Assembly (NCBI RefSeq): GCF_030730875.1
Contig: NZ_JAVAMA010000009.1
Span: forward strand, 62,001-126,000
Origin: Sphingomonas sp. DG1-23
Lineage (GTDB): Bacteria; Pseudomonadota; Alphaproteobacteria; Sphingomonadales; Sphingomonadaceae
Length of the DNA: 64,000 nucleotides
Reading direction: 5' to 3'
Of the stretch, positions 58,301 through 63,718 are shown in pieces; position 1 is the stretch's first letter; each line of letters begins with the position of its first letter. A program made the translations under genes and the position numbers. The notes beneath the pieces were generated by a model. It did no database searches, had not been told where the DNA came from, and saw nothing but the letters and a program-made list of their open reading frames with translations.

Positions 58301-61300
58301 GGCGCGCGCGGTCGAGGTCAGCAACCGCACCGGCGGCAGCGTCGATTTCGGCGGCGCCATCTCCTCGGGCGGCGCGGCCAGCGGCTGGTTCCTCAACAGC
58401 AACAGCGGCGGCACGATCACCTTCTCGGGGACGACCAAGACCATCAACGCCGCGGGCGCGATCGGGCTCGAACTGTTCAACAATGCCGGCGCGACGATCA
58501 ACTTCACCAATGGCGGGCTGGCGATCACCAGCGGCGTCAGCGGACTCGTCGCCACCGGCGGCGGCGTGCTCAACATCAGCGGCGCGGGCAACACGATCAG
58601 CGGGACCGGAACCTCGGTGATCGAACTGAACGGCGTCACCGTCGGCGCCGGCGGCATCAACCTCGCGAGCGTGAGCTCGGCCAACATCAGCAGCGGCATC
58701 ACGCTGACCAATATCGCCGGTGGCGGCGGCGCGATTGCGCTCGGCACCGTCAATCTGCAGGGCGTGCTGGCGCGCGGTGTGGACGTCAACGGCACGCTCG
58801 GCGCGGCGCTGACGATCACCGATTTCGACATTGGCCTCGCCAATGCGGGGGCGGTCGCGGTGGATCTGAACGGCGCCACGCTGTCGGCGGCAATCACCGC
58901 CGGCGATTTCGACGTGACCTCGTCCTCGGCGACCAGCACGATCGCCGTCGATCTGCGCGGTACCACCGGCGGGCAGGTGGTCCGGCTCGGCGACGCTATC
59001 GTCGGCGGTGCCAGCGCCTCGATTGCCGGCGTCGGCACCGGCGTCTGGCTCAACGCGGCGACCGACGCGACCTTCACTTATGGCGACGGCGAATCGGCCA
59101 CCGACGGCACTTCGACCATCTCCGCGGGCACCGGGATCAACGCATCGGCGGCGCCGGTCGCCGGCAATTACGACTTCAGGGACGTGACCTTCGGCGCGAG
59201 CCCCGGCCTCGGCTTCGGAGTCGGCCGCACCTGGTTCGTCGATTCGAACGGCGCCGCCGGCGGCGGCAACGGATCGGGCGCCGACGGCGGCAATCCGATG
59301 ACGCTCGCGGCTGCCGAACTCGCGCTCGCCGCCACCGATGTGATCGTGCTCGTCAACAATGGCAGCGCGATCAGCACCGCGGGCTCGAACGGCAACGACA
59401 CGCTAGCCTTGCTCGCCGACACCCAGGTCCGTGGCTTCGGCCAAGGCCCGCTCGCGCTTACCTTGAGCGTGCCCGCGACGATCCAGCTGTCGAGCAACAC
59501 GATCAACATCGCCGATCCCACCGGCAATGGCGCGGCGACGCTCACCTCGGCGGCAGGCGCCAACGTGATTACCCTCGGCGCCAGCGGCAATCGGATCTCG
59601 GGCTTCGTCCTCGATGGCGCACCCGGCGGCGCGCTGCGTGGAATCATCGACAATGGCGGCGCCACCGGAACGGTCGTCAATTTCATGACGATCCGGAATT
59701 TCGGCGCGGTGGGCGGCTATGGCTTGGAGGTCACTCCCTCGACCAACACGCTGATCGACAATGTCGCCTTCACCGGCAACACCAACGATATCCTCCTCAA
59801 CGCCGCCGGCAGCACGATCAGCAACGTCACCGCAACCGGGGCGACCGGAACTGCGATCACGCTCGACAATGCCACCGGCACCACCACGCTGACCAACGTC
59901 AACATCAGCGGCGCGGCGACCGGCCTGTCGTTCACCAATGGCGCGGGCACGATCAACGCCACCAATGTCGACATCGGCGGCGCGGCGACCTCGGCGCTCG
60001 TCGTGAGCGGCGGCACTGCCAGCTTCAACTTCGACGCGGCAAGCTCGATCGTCCAGGCGGCGGGCGGGCTGACCCTGAACTTCACCGGCAATCACACCAC
60101 CGGAACCTTCGCCTTTGCCGGGCTGATCAACGCGACCAGCGGCAACGGCATGCAGTTCAGCAATGCCGACGGGACCTATAATTTCACCGGCACCACGACG
60201 CTCAACGGCGGCAATGCCGGGATCGACATCTATAACGGCGCGACCGGCACGTTCGCCTTCGGCTCGGGAACGACGCTGACGCACAACGGGGCGGGCAACG
60301 CCTTCGTGCTGCTCAGCAGCGCCAACCTGACCTTCGACGGCACGGTCACCGACAATGACGGCGTCGCGGTCGAGATCGATGGGCACGATGCCGGCACCGC
60401 GACCTTCAACGGCGCGATCAGCAGCAGCATCGCCAATGCCAGCAACGTGATCTCGGTGGTCAACAGCAATGGCGGCGCGATCAACTTCAACGGCCAGATG
60501 GCGATCGCCAGCACCGGCACGGCAATCAGCCTTTCGGGCAATCAGGGCGCGACGATCACCTTCAACGCAGGCGGCACCGGGCTCGACATCACCGGCACCA
60601 CCAGCACCGCGATGATCGTCACCGGCGGCGGCACGGTGAACGTCCAGGGCGCCAACAACTCGATCACCACGACCAGCGGCACGCTGCTCAGCATCACCGA
60701 TACCGGCGGCACCGCGACGGCGGTCGACCTGTCCTTCGCCTCGGCGAGCAACACCAGCGGCGCCAACGGCATCTTCGTCCAGCGCACCGGTGCCGGCACG
60801 ATCACCGGCACGGTCAATATCGGCGGCGGCGCGATCACCGCCACCACCCGCGGCGTCTCCCTCAACGGCGATGCGCTGAACTTCAACTATGGCGGCACGC
60901 TGACCACCAGCGGCGCGGCGTCGCGTTCGTTCGAGGCGACCAGCCGCACCGGCGGCACCGCGACGCTCTCGGGCAATATCACCGATACCAGCCTCGGCAT
61001 CAGCATCGCCAACAACACCGGCGGCACGGTCAATTTCACTGGCCAGACGATCAGCCTCACCACCGGCGCGAACACTGCGGTGACGCTGAGCAACAATGGC
61101 GGGGCCACGGTCAACTTCGCTTCGGCGGGCGGCGGCAACGGGCTCGACATCGTGACGGCGGCCGGCGCGGGAATCAGCGCGACCGGCGGCGGCACGCTCA
61201 GCATCGCCGGCACCGGCAACACCATCCAGACCGCCACCGGCCAGATCCTCAACTTCACCGGGATCAGCGCCGGCGCCAGCGGCGTCACCTTCGCGTCGCT

Positions 61301-63578
61301 GCAGAGCACCGGCACGGTCGCGGGCATCGCGATCAACCTCAACAATTTCGACAGCGTCGGCGGCGGCGCCTTCAGCGGCGGCACCACCAGCGTCGCGGCG
61401 ACCAGCGGCGGCAATGACGGCATCTTCATCGGCAATGGCTCGGCCGCCAATGTCAGCTTCGGCGCGACCACGATCGGCACCGGAACGATCAGTGGCGACG
61501 GTATCGAGGTCAACGGTTCGGGCAACGGCGCGGTGACCTTCACCAGCGTCGACATCGACAATACTACCGCGCACGGCGTCTCGGTCGTCGGTGCTGCAGG
61601 GGCCACCGGCGCAGTCTCGATCAACGGCGGCACGATCGGCGCCGGCGGCGCGGGCAGCATCACCGGCGACGGCGTCAACGTCACCGGCGGCGGCGGCAGC
61701 GTCACCGTCGCGGCATCGATCGCCAAGACCAATGCCGGCAATGTCGTCGAAGTGAGCAATCACGCCGCCGGCACGGTCATTTTCTCGAATAATATCTCGG
61801 CGACCGGCGGCGCTGCCAACGGCATCCTGCTCAACAACAATAGCGGCGGGACGATCACTTTCTCGGGCGCGACCAAGACGCTCAACACCGGCACCAACAA
61901 TGCGATCCAGTTCGACAACACTGCCGGGACCGGTGCCGCGGTGTCGTTTACCGGCGGCAATCTCGACATCGACACGACCAGCGGACGCGGCGTCACCGCC
62001 ACCTCGACCACGGCGGGTGCGGGCTCGCTGACGATCACCGGCACCAACAACACGATCGCCTCGGTCGGCGGCATCGCGCTCAACCTCGTCAACACCAATA
62101 TCGCCGGGGGCGGGCTCAACTTCCTGTCGATCTCGGCGAATGGCGGAACCCGCGGCATCGTGCTCAACACCACCGGCGGCGCGGGCGGCCTGGCGATCAC
62201 CGGCACCGGCACCACCGACGGCTCGGGCGGCACGATCCAGAACATCACCCAGCGCGGGATCGAGCTGCTCGACACCGCTTTGGTCAACATCGCCAATCTC
62301 AATCTCAACAGCGCCAGCACCACCGGCCAGGCCGCGGGGCAAGACCTCGACCTCACCGCCGCCAACGGCGCTATCTACATGAGCGGCGTCGCCACCGCGG
62401 TGTTCAACAACATCAACATTACCGGCACGATCGCCGACAACGGCATCACCGGGATCAACGTCAGCAACTTCCAGCTCAACAACAGCCTGATCACCGGTGC
62501 GGGCGACGGCGCGAACGAGAGCGGCATCGAGTTCATCAACCTCTCGGGCACCTCGTCGCTGACCAACACCGAGATCGCGCTGTCGGAGACCAACAGCCTC
62601 GACATCGTCAACACCGACGTGAACCTCAATCTGACGCTCAACAACGTCATCTTCCGCGACACCCAGAGCAGCGGCATCGGCGAGGGCGGGCTCCAGTTCC
62701 GCAGCTTCAGCAATGCCGCGGGCACGCCGACGACCAATATCGACGTCGTGGACAGCGACTTCCTGCGGATCCGCACCCAGGGCATCCAGATCATCGGCGA
62801 AGACGATTCGGTGGTCAGCGTCGACGTCACCAACAGCGTCATCGACAGCCAGACCGGGATCGGTGCAGGCATCGACATCAACGGAAACGACACCTCGACC
62901 GTGCGGTTCAACATCATCGGCAACCCGACGATCCGCTCGAGCGGCGGTGCCGCGATCAACATCACCTCGTTCATCAGCGCGAACGTGATGGGCCGGATCG
63001 CCAACAACGCCGATGTGGAGGTCTATAGCCAGAACCCGGCGGGTACCGGGGCGTCGGGCAGCGGCGTGCGCCTGCTCGCGCAGGAGAATTCGCACCTCAC
63101 CGTCGCGGTCACCGGCAACGCGCTGACGCAGGGCGCCGGCAACAACAGCGCCGCAGTCGAGGTGATCGCGCGCGAGGGCAGCGCCCGGCTCGACCTGACG
63201 TTGACCGGCAACGTCATCGACTCGACCGACGTGAACACGCTCGCCGACATCAACATCCAGAGCGGCTCGTCGTCGGGCAGCAATATCGAGACCAACCAGA
63301 TCTACGCCAACATCGCCAACAACAACCTCACCGCGACCGCCGCCCCCAATCTGCTGCGGCTGCGCGTTTCCGAGCTCGACAACACCCATGATCCGCGCAT
63401 CTTCCTGCAAGGCTTTGTCGAGGGCGGAGCGGGGATCGAGGACGATGCGGTGGCGACGTGGAACGCCAATGGCAACACGCCGGGCGCCACGACTGCCAAC
63501 ATCGCGGTCAGCCTGACCGGCACCGCGACCGGGCCGAGCGCGGGAACCGCGCAGACCCCGACCAACCCGCTGCCGTAA
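40332..63578 (+). CDS. giant inverse-autotransporter-like protein with a beta-helix passenger (about 7,748 aa)
   Basis: One frame of 23,247 bp runs without a stop. A Sec signal peptide (SKARLFSTCLTGAILAAASPAWGQ) is followed at residues 35-275 by amphipathic strands with the inverse-autotransporter (intimin/invasin, type Ve) barrel pattern: KPRAEVDAQVGKDIGLSTSL, YVDGRIGYDQRF, GVNVGADFYRSDIGSRDQ, GARFTFGGTLEDDNRYG. A linker, LDRQMGDRVRRDYL, precedes the passenger. The passenger is built of Gly/Thr/Asn-rich right-handed parallel beta-helix-like rungs (LDITGTSTTGSKGIDLTG, GVGIGVDLTNA). About nine modules open with a cap like YFVKAGATGAGTMADPGSL. I saw no Cys after the signal peptide and no C-terminal barrel, so export must rely on the N-terminal barrel. 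The likely role is adhesion or surface-layer formation. The barrel call is good; the function is inferred. Confidence 0.85.
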   Translation: MKLMRKSSKARLFSTCLTGAILAAASPAWGQTSDAPTWKPRAEVDAQVGKDIGLSTSLFAPIAQNDSSLVYVDGRIGYDQRFDRNGSATVGARFRTGEDTAIGVNVGADFYRSDIGSRDQAAMSMGLEGFSSVFDVRVNYRLPLSKTQTIGFIDPNAAGTSALVLENNRLIERRSGFRLEAIPLQGFNGEAGVRLPVGDNASIRGSVGGFDYWDKDADQSYRGYRVGLEMDVEDKNSGARFTFGGTLEDDNRYGTDARATVRLSIPFGGRAGDRGAVPTGLDRQMGDRVRRDYLARSGSRYTDLTTNRFAVDARTGNQFGGFYYTSGTGVTGAAGTLAAPTTIADAVSRAGTNGVVVALGNGGDIATPGVTLATDQYLVGGASAVDVRLANGSIASYALGGTNGVVVGTNAAGAAVTLGQGSVVRDIIVRGIGTGIAANGVGGFALNRVTIENTGGAGLSLTNTLGNVALTGLTIRGGAGAGVLINGGSSIGLANSTISGGAGAVDINDGGGNLAVALSNLTLSATGGNVLDIDGSGAGTVTVTGMSGITLRGGTGETGGLSVRSATFDANTVTAGVQLVNAGRMEVGTTAARVNGQGVFLTDVTGSLSFTDLDIANSGATGLQVVNSKVNSFTLATLDGTVDTVGGTAIDLDPLVINLNFTSASSIGAGGPGVILDTVQGGGTGGNALTIGTLTISNSGGDGLVVLNSTGLVRVNGGTIANSGGSSIRIGAQGVAGSGGSANLIFGGSITDTSGASPIVAIFNAGGTISFTGPISGSGGILVQDTLAGSAISFGAITLTGTVGDAITLDGLAGSIRFEGLVTIANPGANGIVIGDVPGGVTFADVDITGLGAFTGLDVRDAQGNVLFNTLDITGTGVGTGIDLTGSTNAGNVIILGGSVIQGVDIGVDLTQASMTGQFRFGDGDASVMNSRITANVPIVIELMNAGHGSYNFADVVLQGDTSNLTGAGFTAYYAQVGATGVGTRNDPGSLAGADASNAQFIVLLNDAAGGQDVFDAASAGGSFDLAAGQSLVSFLNGDFIAVSGAGMPANLIVSGLGPSGITNVYAGSGGAVLTTTTAGSATVNLANNSAIDGLVIRNAGGDVGVEGSGVGNVRIVNSNISGANGAIAISDGGATSSVQLTNLDLASTAGTTLALSGAGAGTLTVSAANVDIAATGTSAALSLADVTSGGISFGSVSTGTSATRAVSVENVTGGAVAFGSIAVAGTVAGEGVAIGATSSAVTIGSISVGGSDGNAVQLAGNSGAISIGSVNATVSGTNGNGLFIAGAGDVAIGSLTTSGGDVGFAIDHSLGAISIGNASISGADYGLAVDGVEAGSSVSIGALTVSGSVFDGIGLEGVDGSVSFTGTTSIAGVGRIGILLGGGSSGTIAFGDVDITGLGANTTGVDATSASGTVSFNTLDITGSSTTGTRGIDLTGATFAGNLTTAESGTITGVGVGIDLTNAAITGNFRYGDGSNTDADGAASTINAVTPIVITGINAATGSYNFLDVALTGDTSALTSSATLYFVKAGATGAGTMADPGSLAGAEASAASTIILLNDPTGGQDLLDAAGAGGSLDLAAGRTLLSFLGGDTLMLPGGAPANILLFGVPQGQIGNPYAGSGAPILTTSVAAANTVTLGGGNTIDGVIIQTGAAGGLGVGVGVFGSGVANVAIRNSRISGDGGAIRLIGGGAAASVALNNLQLASRGGTVLDLDASGAGTLAVTALDDITIAGGNGEAGGFDATDVLFDADLATAGAQTVTGALTIGAPGARLVGGGLNITSGEGRLDLTSLRVVNVADDAVNISGNGSFVATVGSGSIDALNAKALVAYRAALALNFDSIIATGGSGASIVTDFVAASGAEPVLSVGTLNLNSAASGMSLKGSGDFVFTNASITHGSDTAILLSGAINLDYAGDITSSGGAFGTIHVADHSGNVAFHDGTIDVTAGTGLQFSNADGTYSFTGITTLHGGEARIDIVSGSSGSFSFGANTSVTNSAATNFSLINSDANVTYLGSLAQNLNEFTLYIGGQTGGALDFSQATISATAGPGLVFTNADGSSTFGDIQLSGGARLNVVADSAGAISFGNVDITGLGANQTAVDLTGALGNVTFQTLDITGASTTGSKGIDLTGSTTAANIIINESSSITGLGIGVDLTNAAITGSFRFGDGSSTDADGAASLINAAVPIEIAGLNTGVGTYNFADVNLVGDTSRLVTSATTYFVRAGATGAGTMADPGSLSGAEASGAQIIILLNDPTGGQDVLDAVDAGGSFDLFDGQSLLGFLNGDTLTLPAGGPTNLILFGLTPGQIVNPFTGSGAPLLTNSGAGNTLELRSNTLVDGVLIGASNGIGILGLDAANVTIRNSIVSGSLGAIRLTDGAANASAALRNLQLSAGSGAVLDLDGNGAGTLTITALDDITISGGNGETFGIRGSRVTFDADLVAAGIQTVAGSLQVGTVAARIGGSGISLENSDGAVDFAVDVASDGGSGLYVIGGAGGLRFGTSGGTIDAINAAGGYGLYLRDVASFVTLDAVSVTGGTGVGIENVTGVGAGGNALTVENLTVADGAAGGIVMTGSATGSFTFGQSSSIGNVTGSPIVLSNTGASAFTYNGDVNFSGAGALLSVSGGHSGTVTFALGTLTATSGTGLVFDDADGTYTFSSTANLAAGIAIANGSAGGFTFSNMAITSAAGSALDIRNSTASLSYSGTINHSAAVTPAIYIADHSGGTIAFGTGSLTSTGGNGLTFVNADGTYTFANTIDIDSNLLGIGINGDSSGSFDFGPATSIIATGGSALDVWNSSASVNYRGHIGATGGFGVNITDHVGGTIDLSGATMDLAGGAQLRFDNADATYDFGSFAGAGGARIAFLNGAAGTFTFGDVDLAGIGTNQTAVDLTGATGNVTFATLDITGTSTTGSKGIDLTGSTTAANIIVDESSSITGVGIGVDLTNAAITGTFRYGDGSSTDADGAASAISAVTPIAIGGLNPGVGTYDFADVVLTGDTSSLQTNKTVFWVQAGATGIGTRSDPGALNVAEASGADVIILLDTQIGAGQDVIDAIIAGGGLDLAANQSLLSFLNGDTLSVGGGAPANLLLFGLAGGTVTNPYAGSGAPLLTTTQAGATTVNLASGSLIDGVQIGNLNWKGVYGGYLTDVTVRNSVIFGGLNAIEILGNGGSVALSNLDLSSATGDVLRLRGDGGDLIVTELADLTIRGGTAGRGLFGQQLVFDADLATAGIQSVAGGTIAIGSAASRVGGAGLVLDGVTGALSLATAVYNIDGDGIFADGGAAGLALTISGGTIDTGPVAASGSALNLANLAADIQLTSVAYAGIGSGVTALDVTGVGAGGRALDIGTLTVSGGAASGIFLGGTTSGTFNFGSGSSIVGTTVAGIELSNTGTGAFTYAGGITGITSGALVFVHNGDVGNAVFSGTLGATGGTGLRFDNADGSYTFSGTTTLNGGDAGIDIVNGSGGSFLFEPGTSITSPSGAGIDIQASTASLHYRGDLVFATAGQAALNIADHGGGTILMAGTINVTNGTGLQFSNADGTYDFNSGTTLNGGDAGIDILNGSSGGFTFGGATAITSPAGIGINIADSTAAFTYFGSLTYATAGQAALNLLNHSGGAISFGGLLNVTNGTGLQFDNADGTYNFTGTTTLNGGDAGIDVLNGSGGAFDFGAGTSITSPSGIGINVAGSTAGLIYRGNLTQTTAAQAAVNVAGHSGGTIAFQTGTISATNGTGLQFDDADGTYTFTGTTTLNGGDAGIDILNGSGGVFVFGTGASITSPSGIAINVADSTAALTYDGSLTYATAGQAAVRFVNHGPSIVIFQNGTLNITNGTGLQFDNADGSYGFVGPVTLNGGDAGIDIVNDSNGSFAFGAGTSITSPSGIGINVDSSNAALTYSGNLTYATAGQAAVNIADHASGTVNFQTGTLNITNGTGLQFSNADSSYNFTGTAILNGGDAGIDLVNGSDGTFLFGAGTSITSPSGTGINVDSSNAALTYSGNLTYATAGQAAVNIADHASGAITFQLGTLNVANGTGLQFSNADGTYNFMGTATLNGGDAGIDVVNGSAGTFTFVNATAITSPSGTGISVQNSTASLTYSGSLTFATAGQAAVDIAGHSGGTITFQVGTISATNGTGLRFDNADGTYNFNGTTTLNGGNAHLDIQNGSDGTFSFGTGASITSPSAAAAVLIDGSDGDLTYLGSLTQAGPGALIALTNHNGTLTFGTGTLTATNGAGLQFASAGGTYAFGTVTLSGGARIALGGSGDFTFGNVDITGLLANQTAVDLTGALGNVTFNTLDITGTSATGTRGIDLTGNTGTGDIVVTNSSSITGVGVGVDLTNASRPGLFQYGDGESAIDVASTISATTPIVITGLNAGTGTYNFADVNLVGDTSALATSASVYYVLAGATGAGTLSDPGSLAGAEAAAADFIILLNNPTGGQDVLDALGSNGDDTLVLDASQALRSFRDGNVILLPGGAPANVLLTGVMTGQVTNPYGAPGDTATDRAPILTTTGAANTVTLANNSLVDGLFVQSASGFASIFGSGVSGVTLSNSTLFGAGAGLNLVDGGAAASATLTNLTISVTSASAALDLSGAGAGSLTVTGSGVNVSQGGSGGLLSIDDVAIGAGGLSFGAASATASGGGVDLVAIGGAGTLSFTNITIAGATGAGVLVSNASAAVNLGNVTVSGATGAGIELVNSSAITLGTVNIGTSATGVSATGLTGTLTVGDTVIDGATVAGILFGAGNTATIGFGNVDITGVPNGARGVDARLIGAGNVTFNTLDITGASATGTRGIDLTGNTGTGDFVVTNSSTITGVGVGVDLTNASRPGLFQYGDGESAVDVASTISATTPIVITGLNAGTGTYNFADVNLVGDTSALATSASVYYVLAGATGAGTLSDPGSLAGAEAAAADFIILLNNPTGGQDVLDALGSNGDDTLVLDVNQALRSFRDGNVILLPGGAPANVILTGVTTGQVANPFGAPGDTAIDRAPILTTTGAAHTVTLSDGSSVGGVFVQSVANQAAIYGIGRSGVTVSNATLSGAGRGLLLEGGGTASATLTNLNVTALGGGVWLNPFSTGSLTVTGSGIDVSSSGTGSLLVVRSTTIDAAGLGFGSLIGTGTDTNVVLNGALGGGLVSIGAINVGGTGAGPGVLLQSNGAEIDIGTATISGQTGPGVTFASGGLVHFDSLDVTGGTRGISVVNALNGIYSIDALTVTGADYGIFQALSFTGSLTVGTATITDADTGMSFSTMNGTTTFTGGVSIVNPVVAGITLQSGTGAIVFDDVDITGLQTNGRGVDARLMGAGNVYFETLDIGGASATGTRGVDLTGNNGGGAFIVNESSAITGVGIGVDLTNASRTTTFRYGDGSNIDADLAASTINATTPIVIAGLNGATGSYDFRDVTLVGDTSPLEVSAFFVRAGATGVGSRSDPGSLAAADASTASYIVLLDSQAGAGSFDTLTGALTLADGQSLLSFRDTDTFNVGGGAPPNVFVFNVTTGTITNPNSGSGAPLLTSTDGTGTVQLGGTSVIDGVVVSNTGTGAGIYANGAAGTATIRNSTISGGGAGINLLSGAATLNVNLQNLTLANAGNQAGALLNLNGTGGTLTVTGMANLSIGTAGGETAGLVFDTVTFDSDLGTAGIQAVNAGAFTIGTSGARVQGDGLSLTNVSGALTFTDIDIANNGGTGLLVANSKVNNFLLTTLDGSVDTTNGTAINLDPLAVDIALASVTAAGGAYGILLDQVEGSFTVNGAVSVTGATTAGIAIQDNTAQATPLAAAFNGAVSINNTSGAGLSLTNNAGATINFAGGGTGVDLITTSGAGLIASGGGTISFAGAGNSIQTTTGQIANLDGVTAGAGGMAFASLANSGVVANTAILINNLDGGAFSGGNVTVAGTSGATSDGIWVGGGSSSAISFGTATIGGIGDEGLEISGAGNGAISFLATNIDNTGGDGIRIVNSTGTVTISGGDIGNLNDPTGTGVVIDGGSGAITINAGILKTTAARAVEVSNRTGGSVDFGGAISSGGAASGWFLNSNSGGTITFSGTTKTINAAGAIGLELFNNAGATINFTNGGLAITSGVSGLVATGGGVLNISGAGNTISGTGTSVIELNGVTVGAGGINLASVSSANISSGITLTNIAGGGGAIALGTVNLQGVLARGVDVNGTLGAALTITDFDIGLANAGAVAVDLNGATLSAAITAGDFDVTSSSATSTIAVDLRGTTGGQVVRLGDAIVGGASASIAGVGTGVWLNAATDATFTYGDGESATDGTSTISAGTGINASAAPVAGNYDFRDVTFGASPGLGFGVGRTWFVDSNGAAGGGNGSGADGGNPMTLAAAELALAATDVIVLVNNGSAISTAGSNGNDTLALLADTQVRGFGQGPLALTLSVPATIQLSSNTINIADPTGNGAATLTSAAGANVITLGASGNRISGFVLDGAPGGALRGIIDNGGATGTVVNFMTIRNFGAVGGYGLEVTPSTNTLIDNVAFTGNTNDILLNAAGSTISNVTATGATGTAITLDNATGTTTLTNVNISGAATGLSFTNGAGTINATNVDIGGAATSALVVSGGTASFNFDAASSIVQAAGGLTLNFTGNHTTGTFAFAGLINATSGNGMQFSNADGTYNFTGTTTLNGGNAGIDIYNGATGTFAFGSGTTLTHNGAGNAFVLLSSANLTFDGTVTDNDGVAVEIDGHDAGTATFNGAISSSIANASNVISVVNSNGGAINFNGQMAIASTGTAISLSGNQGATITFNAGGTGLDITGTTSTAMIVTGGGTVNVQGANNSITTTSGTLLSITDTGGTATAVDLSFASASNTSGANGIFVQRTGAGTITGTVNIGGGAITATTRGVSLNGDALNFNYGGTLTTSGAASRSFEATSRTGGTATLSGNITDTSLGISIANNTGGTVNFTGQTISLTTGANTAVTLSNNGGATVNFASAGGGNGLDIVTAAGAGISATGGGTLSIAGTGNTIQTATGQILNFTGISAGASGVTFASLQSTGTVAGIAINLNNFDSVGGGAFSGGTTSVAATSGGNDGIFIGNGSAANVSFGATTIGTGTISGDGIEVNGSGNGAVTFTSVDIDNTTAHGVSVVGAAGATGAVSINGGTIGAGGAGSITGDGVNVTGGGGSVTVAASIAKTNAGNVVEVSNHAAGTVIFSNNISATGGAANGILLNNNSGGTITFSGATKTLNTGTNNAIQFDNTAGTGAAVSFTGGNLDIDTTSGRGVTATSTTAGAGSLTITGTNNTIASVGGIALNLVNTNIAGGGLNFLSISANGGTRGIVLNTTGGAGGLAITGTGTTDGSGGTIQNITQRGIELLDTALVNIANLNLNSASTTGQAAGQDLDLTAANGAIYMSGVATAVFNNINITGTIADNGITGINVSNFQLNNSLITGAGDGANESGIEFINLSGTSSLTNTEIALSETNSLDIVNTDVNLNLTLNNVIFRDTQSSGIGEGGLQFRSFSNAAGTPTTNIDVVDSDFLRIRTQGIQIIGEDDSVVSVDVTNSVIDSQTGIGAGIDINGNDTSTVRFNIIGNPTIRSSGGAAINITSFISANVMGRIANNADVEVYSQNPAGTGASGSGVRLLAQENSHLTVAVTGNALTQGAGNNSAAVEVIAREGSARLDLTLTGNVIDSTDVNTLADINIQSGSSSGSNIETNQIYANIANNNLTATAAPNLLRLRVSELDNTHDPRIFLQGFVEGGAGIEDDAVATWNANGNTPGATTANIAVSLTGTATGPSAGTAQTPTNPLP
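40435..41160 (+). other. segment encoding the inverse-autotransporter beta-barrel
   Basis: These codons (about residues 35-276 of the giant protein) encode roughly twelve alternating amphipathic strands ending in aromatic residues, the IAT_beta layout. The segment begins with TWKPRAEVDAQ and ends with ATVRLSIPFGG; the RMGDRVRRDY-like linker follows. Its composition (more charged residues, Tyr, Phe) differs sharply from the Gly/Thr-rich passenger. Confidence 0.7.
45340..46560 (+). other. intragenic patch with atypical codon use
   Basis: Within the giant gene, third positions here use far more A and T. For example, lines 46321-46380 and 46381-46440 contain 29 and 32 G/C per 60, against 42 per 60 at 46621-46680. 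The antisense frame, open along much of the gene, is closed here. The frame and the beta-helix repeat pattern continue, so this is coding DNA of different origin or age. Confidence 0.6.
50590..52960 (+). repeat. eight tandem 297-300-nt units (99-100 residues) inside the giant gene
   Basis: The anchor AACGGCGGCGATGC (LNGGDAGID) occurs at 50676, 50973, 51270, 51570, 51870, 52170, 52470 and 52770 (last copy varied). The spacings are 297, 297, then 300 five times. Each unit reads TNGTGLQFDNADGTYNFTG, TTTLNGGDAGIDIVNGSGG, FGAGTSITSPSGIGINVADS, YATAGQAAVNIADHSGGT. Diverged single units lie near 46190, 48220-48900 and 60150. Confidence 0.85.
53228..53850 (+). repeat. duplicated module segment, copy A
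   Basis: About 620 bp nearly identical to 54680-55302, offset by about 1,452 bp. The shared part spans GIDLTGNTGTGD to APILTTTGAA and includes an 80-bp run without any change (53404 onward against 54857 onward). It is the youngest duplication seen in the passenger. Confidence 0.8.
54680..55302 (+). repeat. duplicated module segment, copy B
   Basis: Second copy of the segment at 53228-53850. The protein copies differ at only about a dozen of some 210 residues, for example ASQALRSF against VNQALRSF. Outside the segment the two modules diverge strongly, which points to duplication by unequal recombination or gene conversion. Confidence 0.8.
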
Positions 63579-63608
63579 GGGCGCGCGGCGGTCGGGGGTG
63601 CGGATGTG

Positions 63609-63702
63609 CCCCGGCGAAGGCCGGGGCCCAGTTTCGACGAATCCGGTGAGGCGGGACTAGTTCTCGAGCCGCATTGCAGCTGGGCGCGGGCCTTCGCCGG
63701 GG
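63609..63702. repeat. inverted repeat between the giant gene and the IalB gene
   Basis: The arm CCCCGGCGAAGGCCGGGGC (from 63609) and the arm at 63680-63702 are reverse complements over 23 positions with few mismatches, separated by 48 bases. The left arm is also a hairpin on its own. The location between two convergent genes suits a bidirectional terminator; the design resembles the palindrome-pair repeats at 15066 and 34313. Confidence 0.55.
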
Positions 63703-63718
63703 AGCAGCCGGCCCCGGC

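Noticed and set aside
63480..63578. PEP-CTERM or other C-terminal sorting signal on the giant protein
   Set aside because: Although exosortase-A-type genes are nearby, the protein ends in a Thr/Ala/Pro-rich tail without a PEP motif, hydrophobic helix or basic end.
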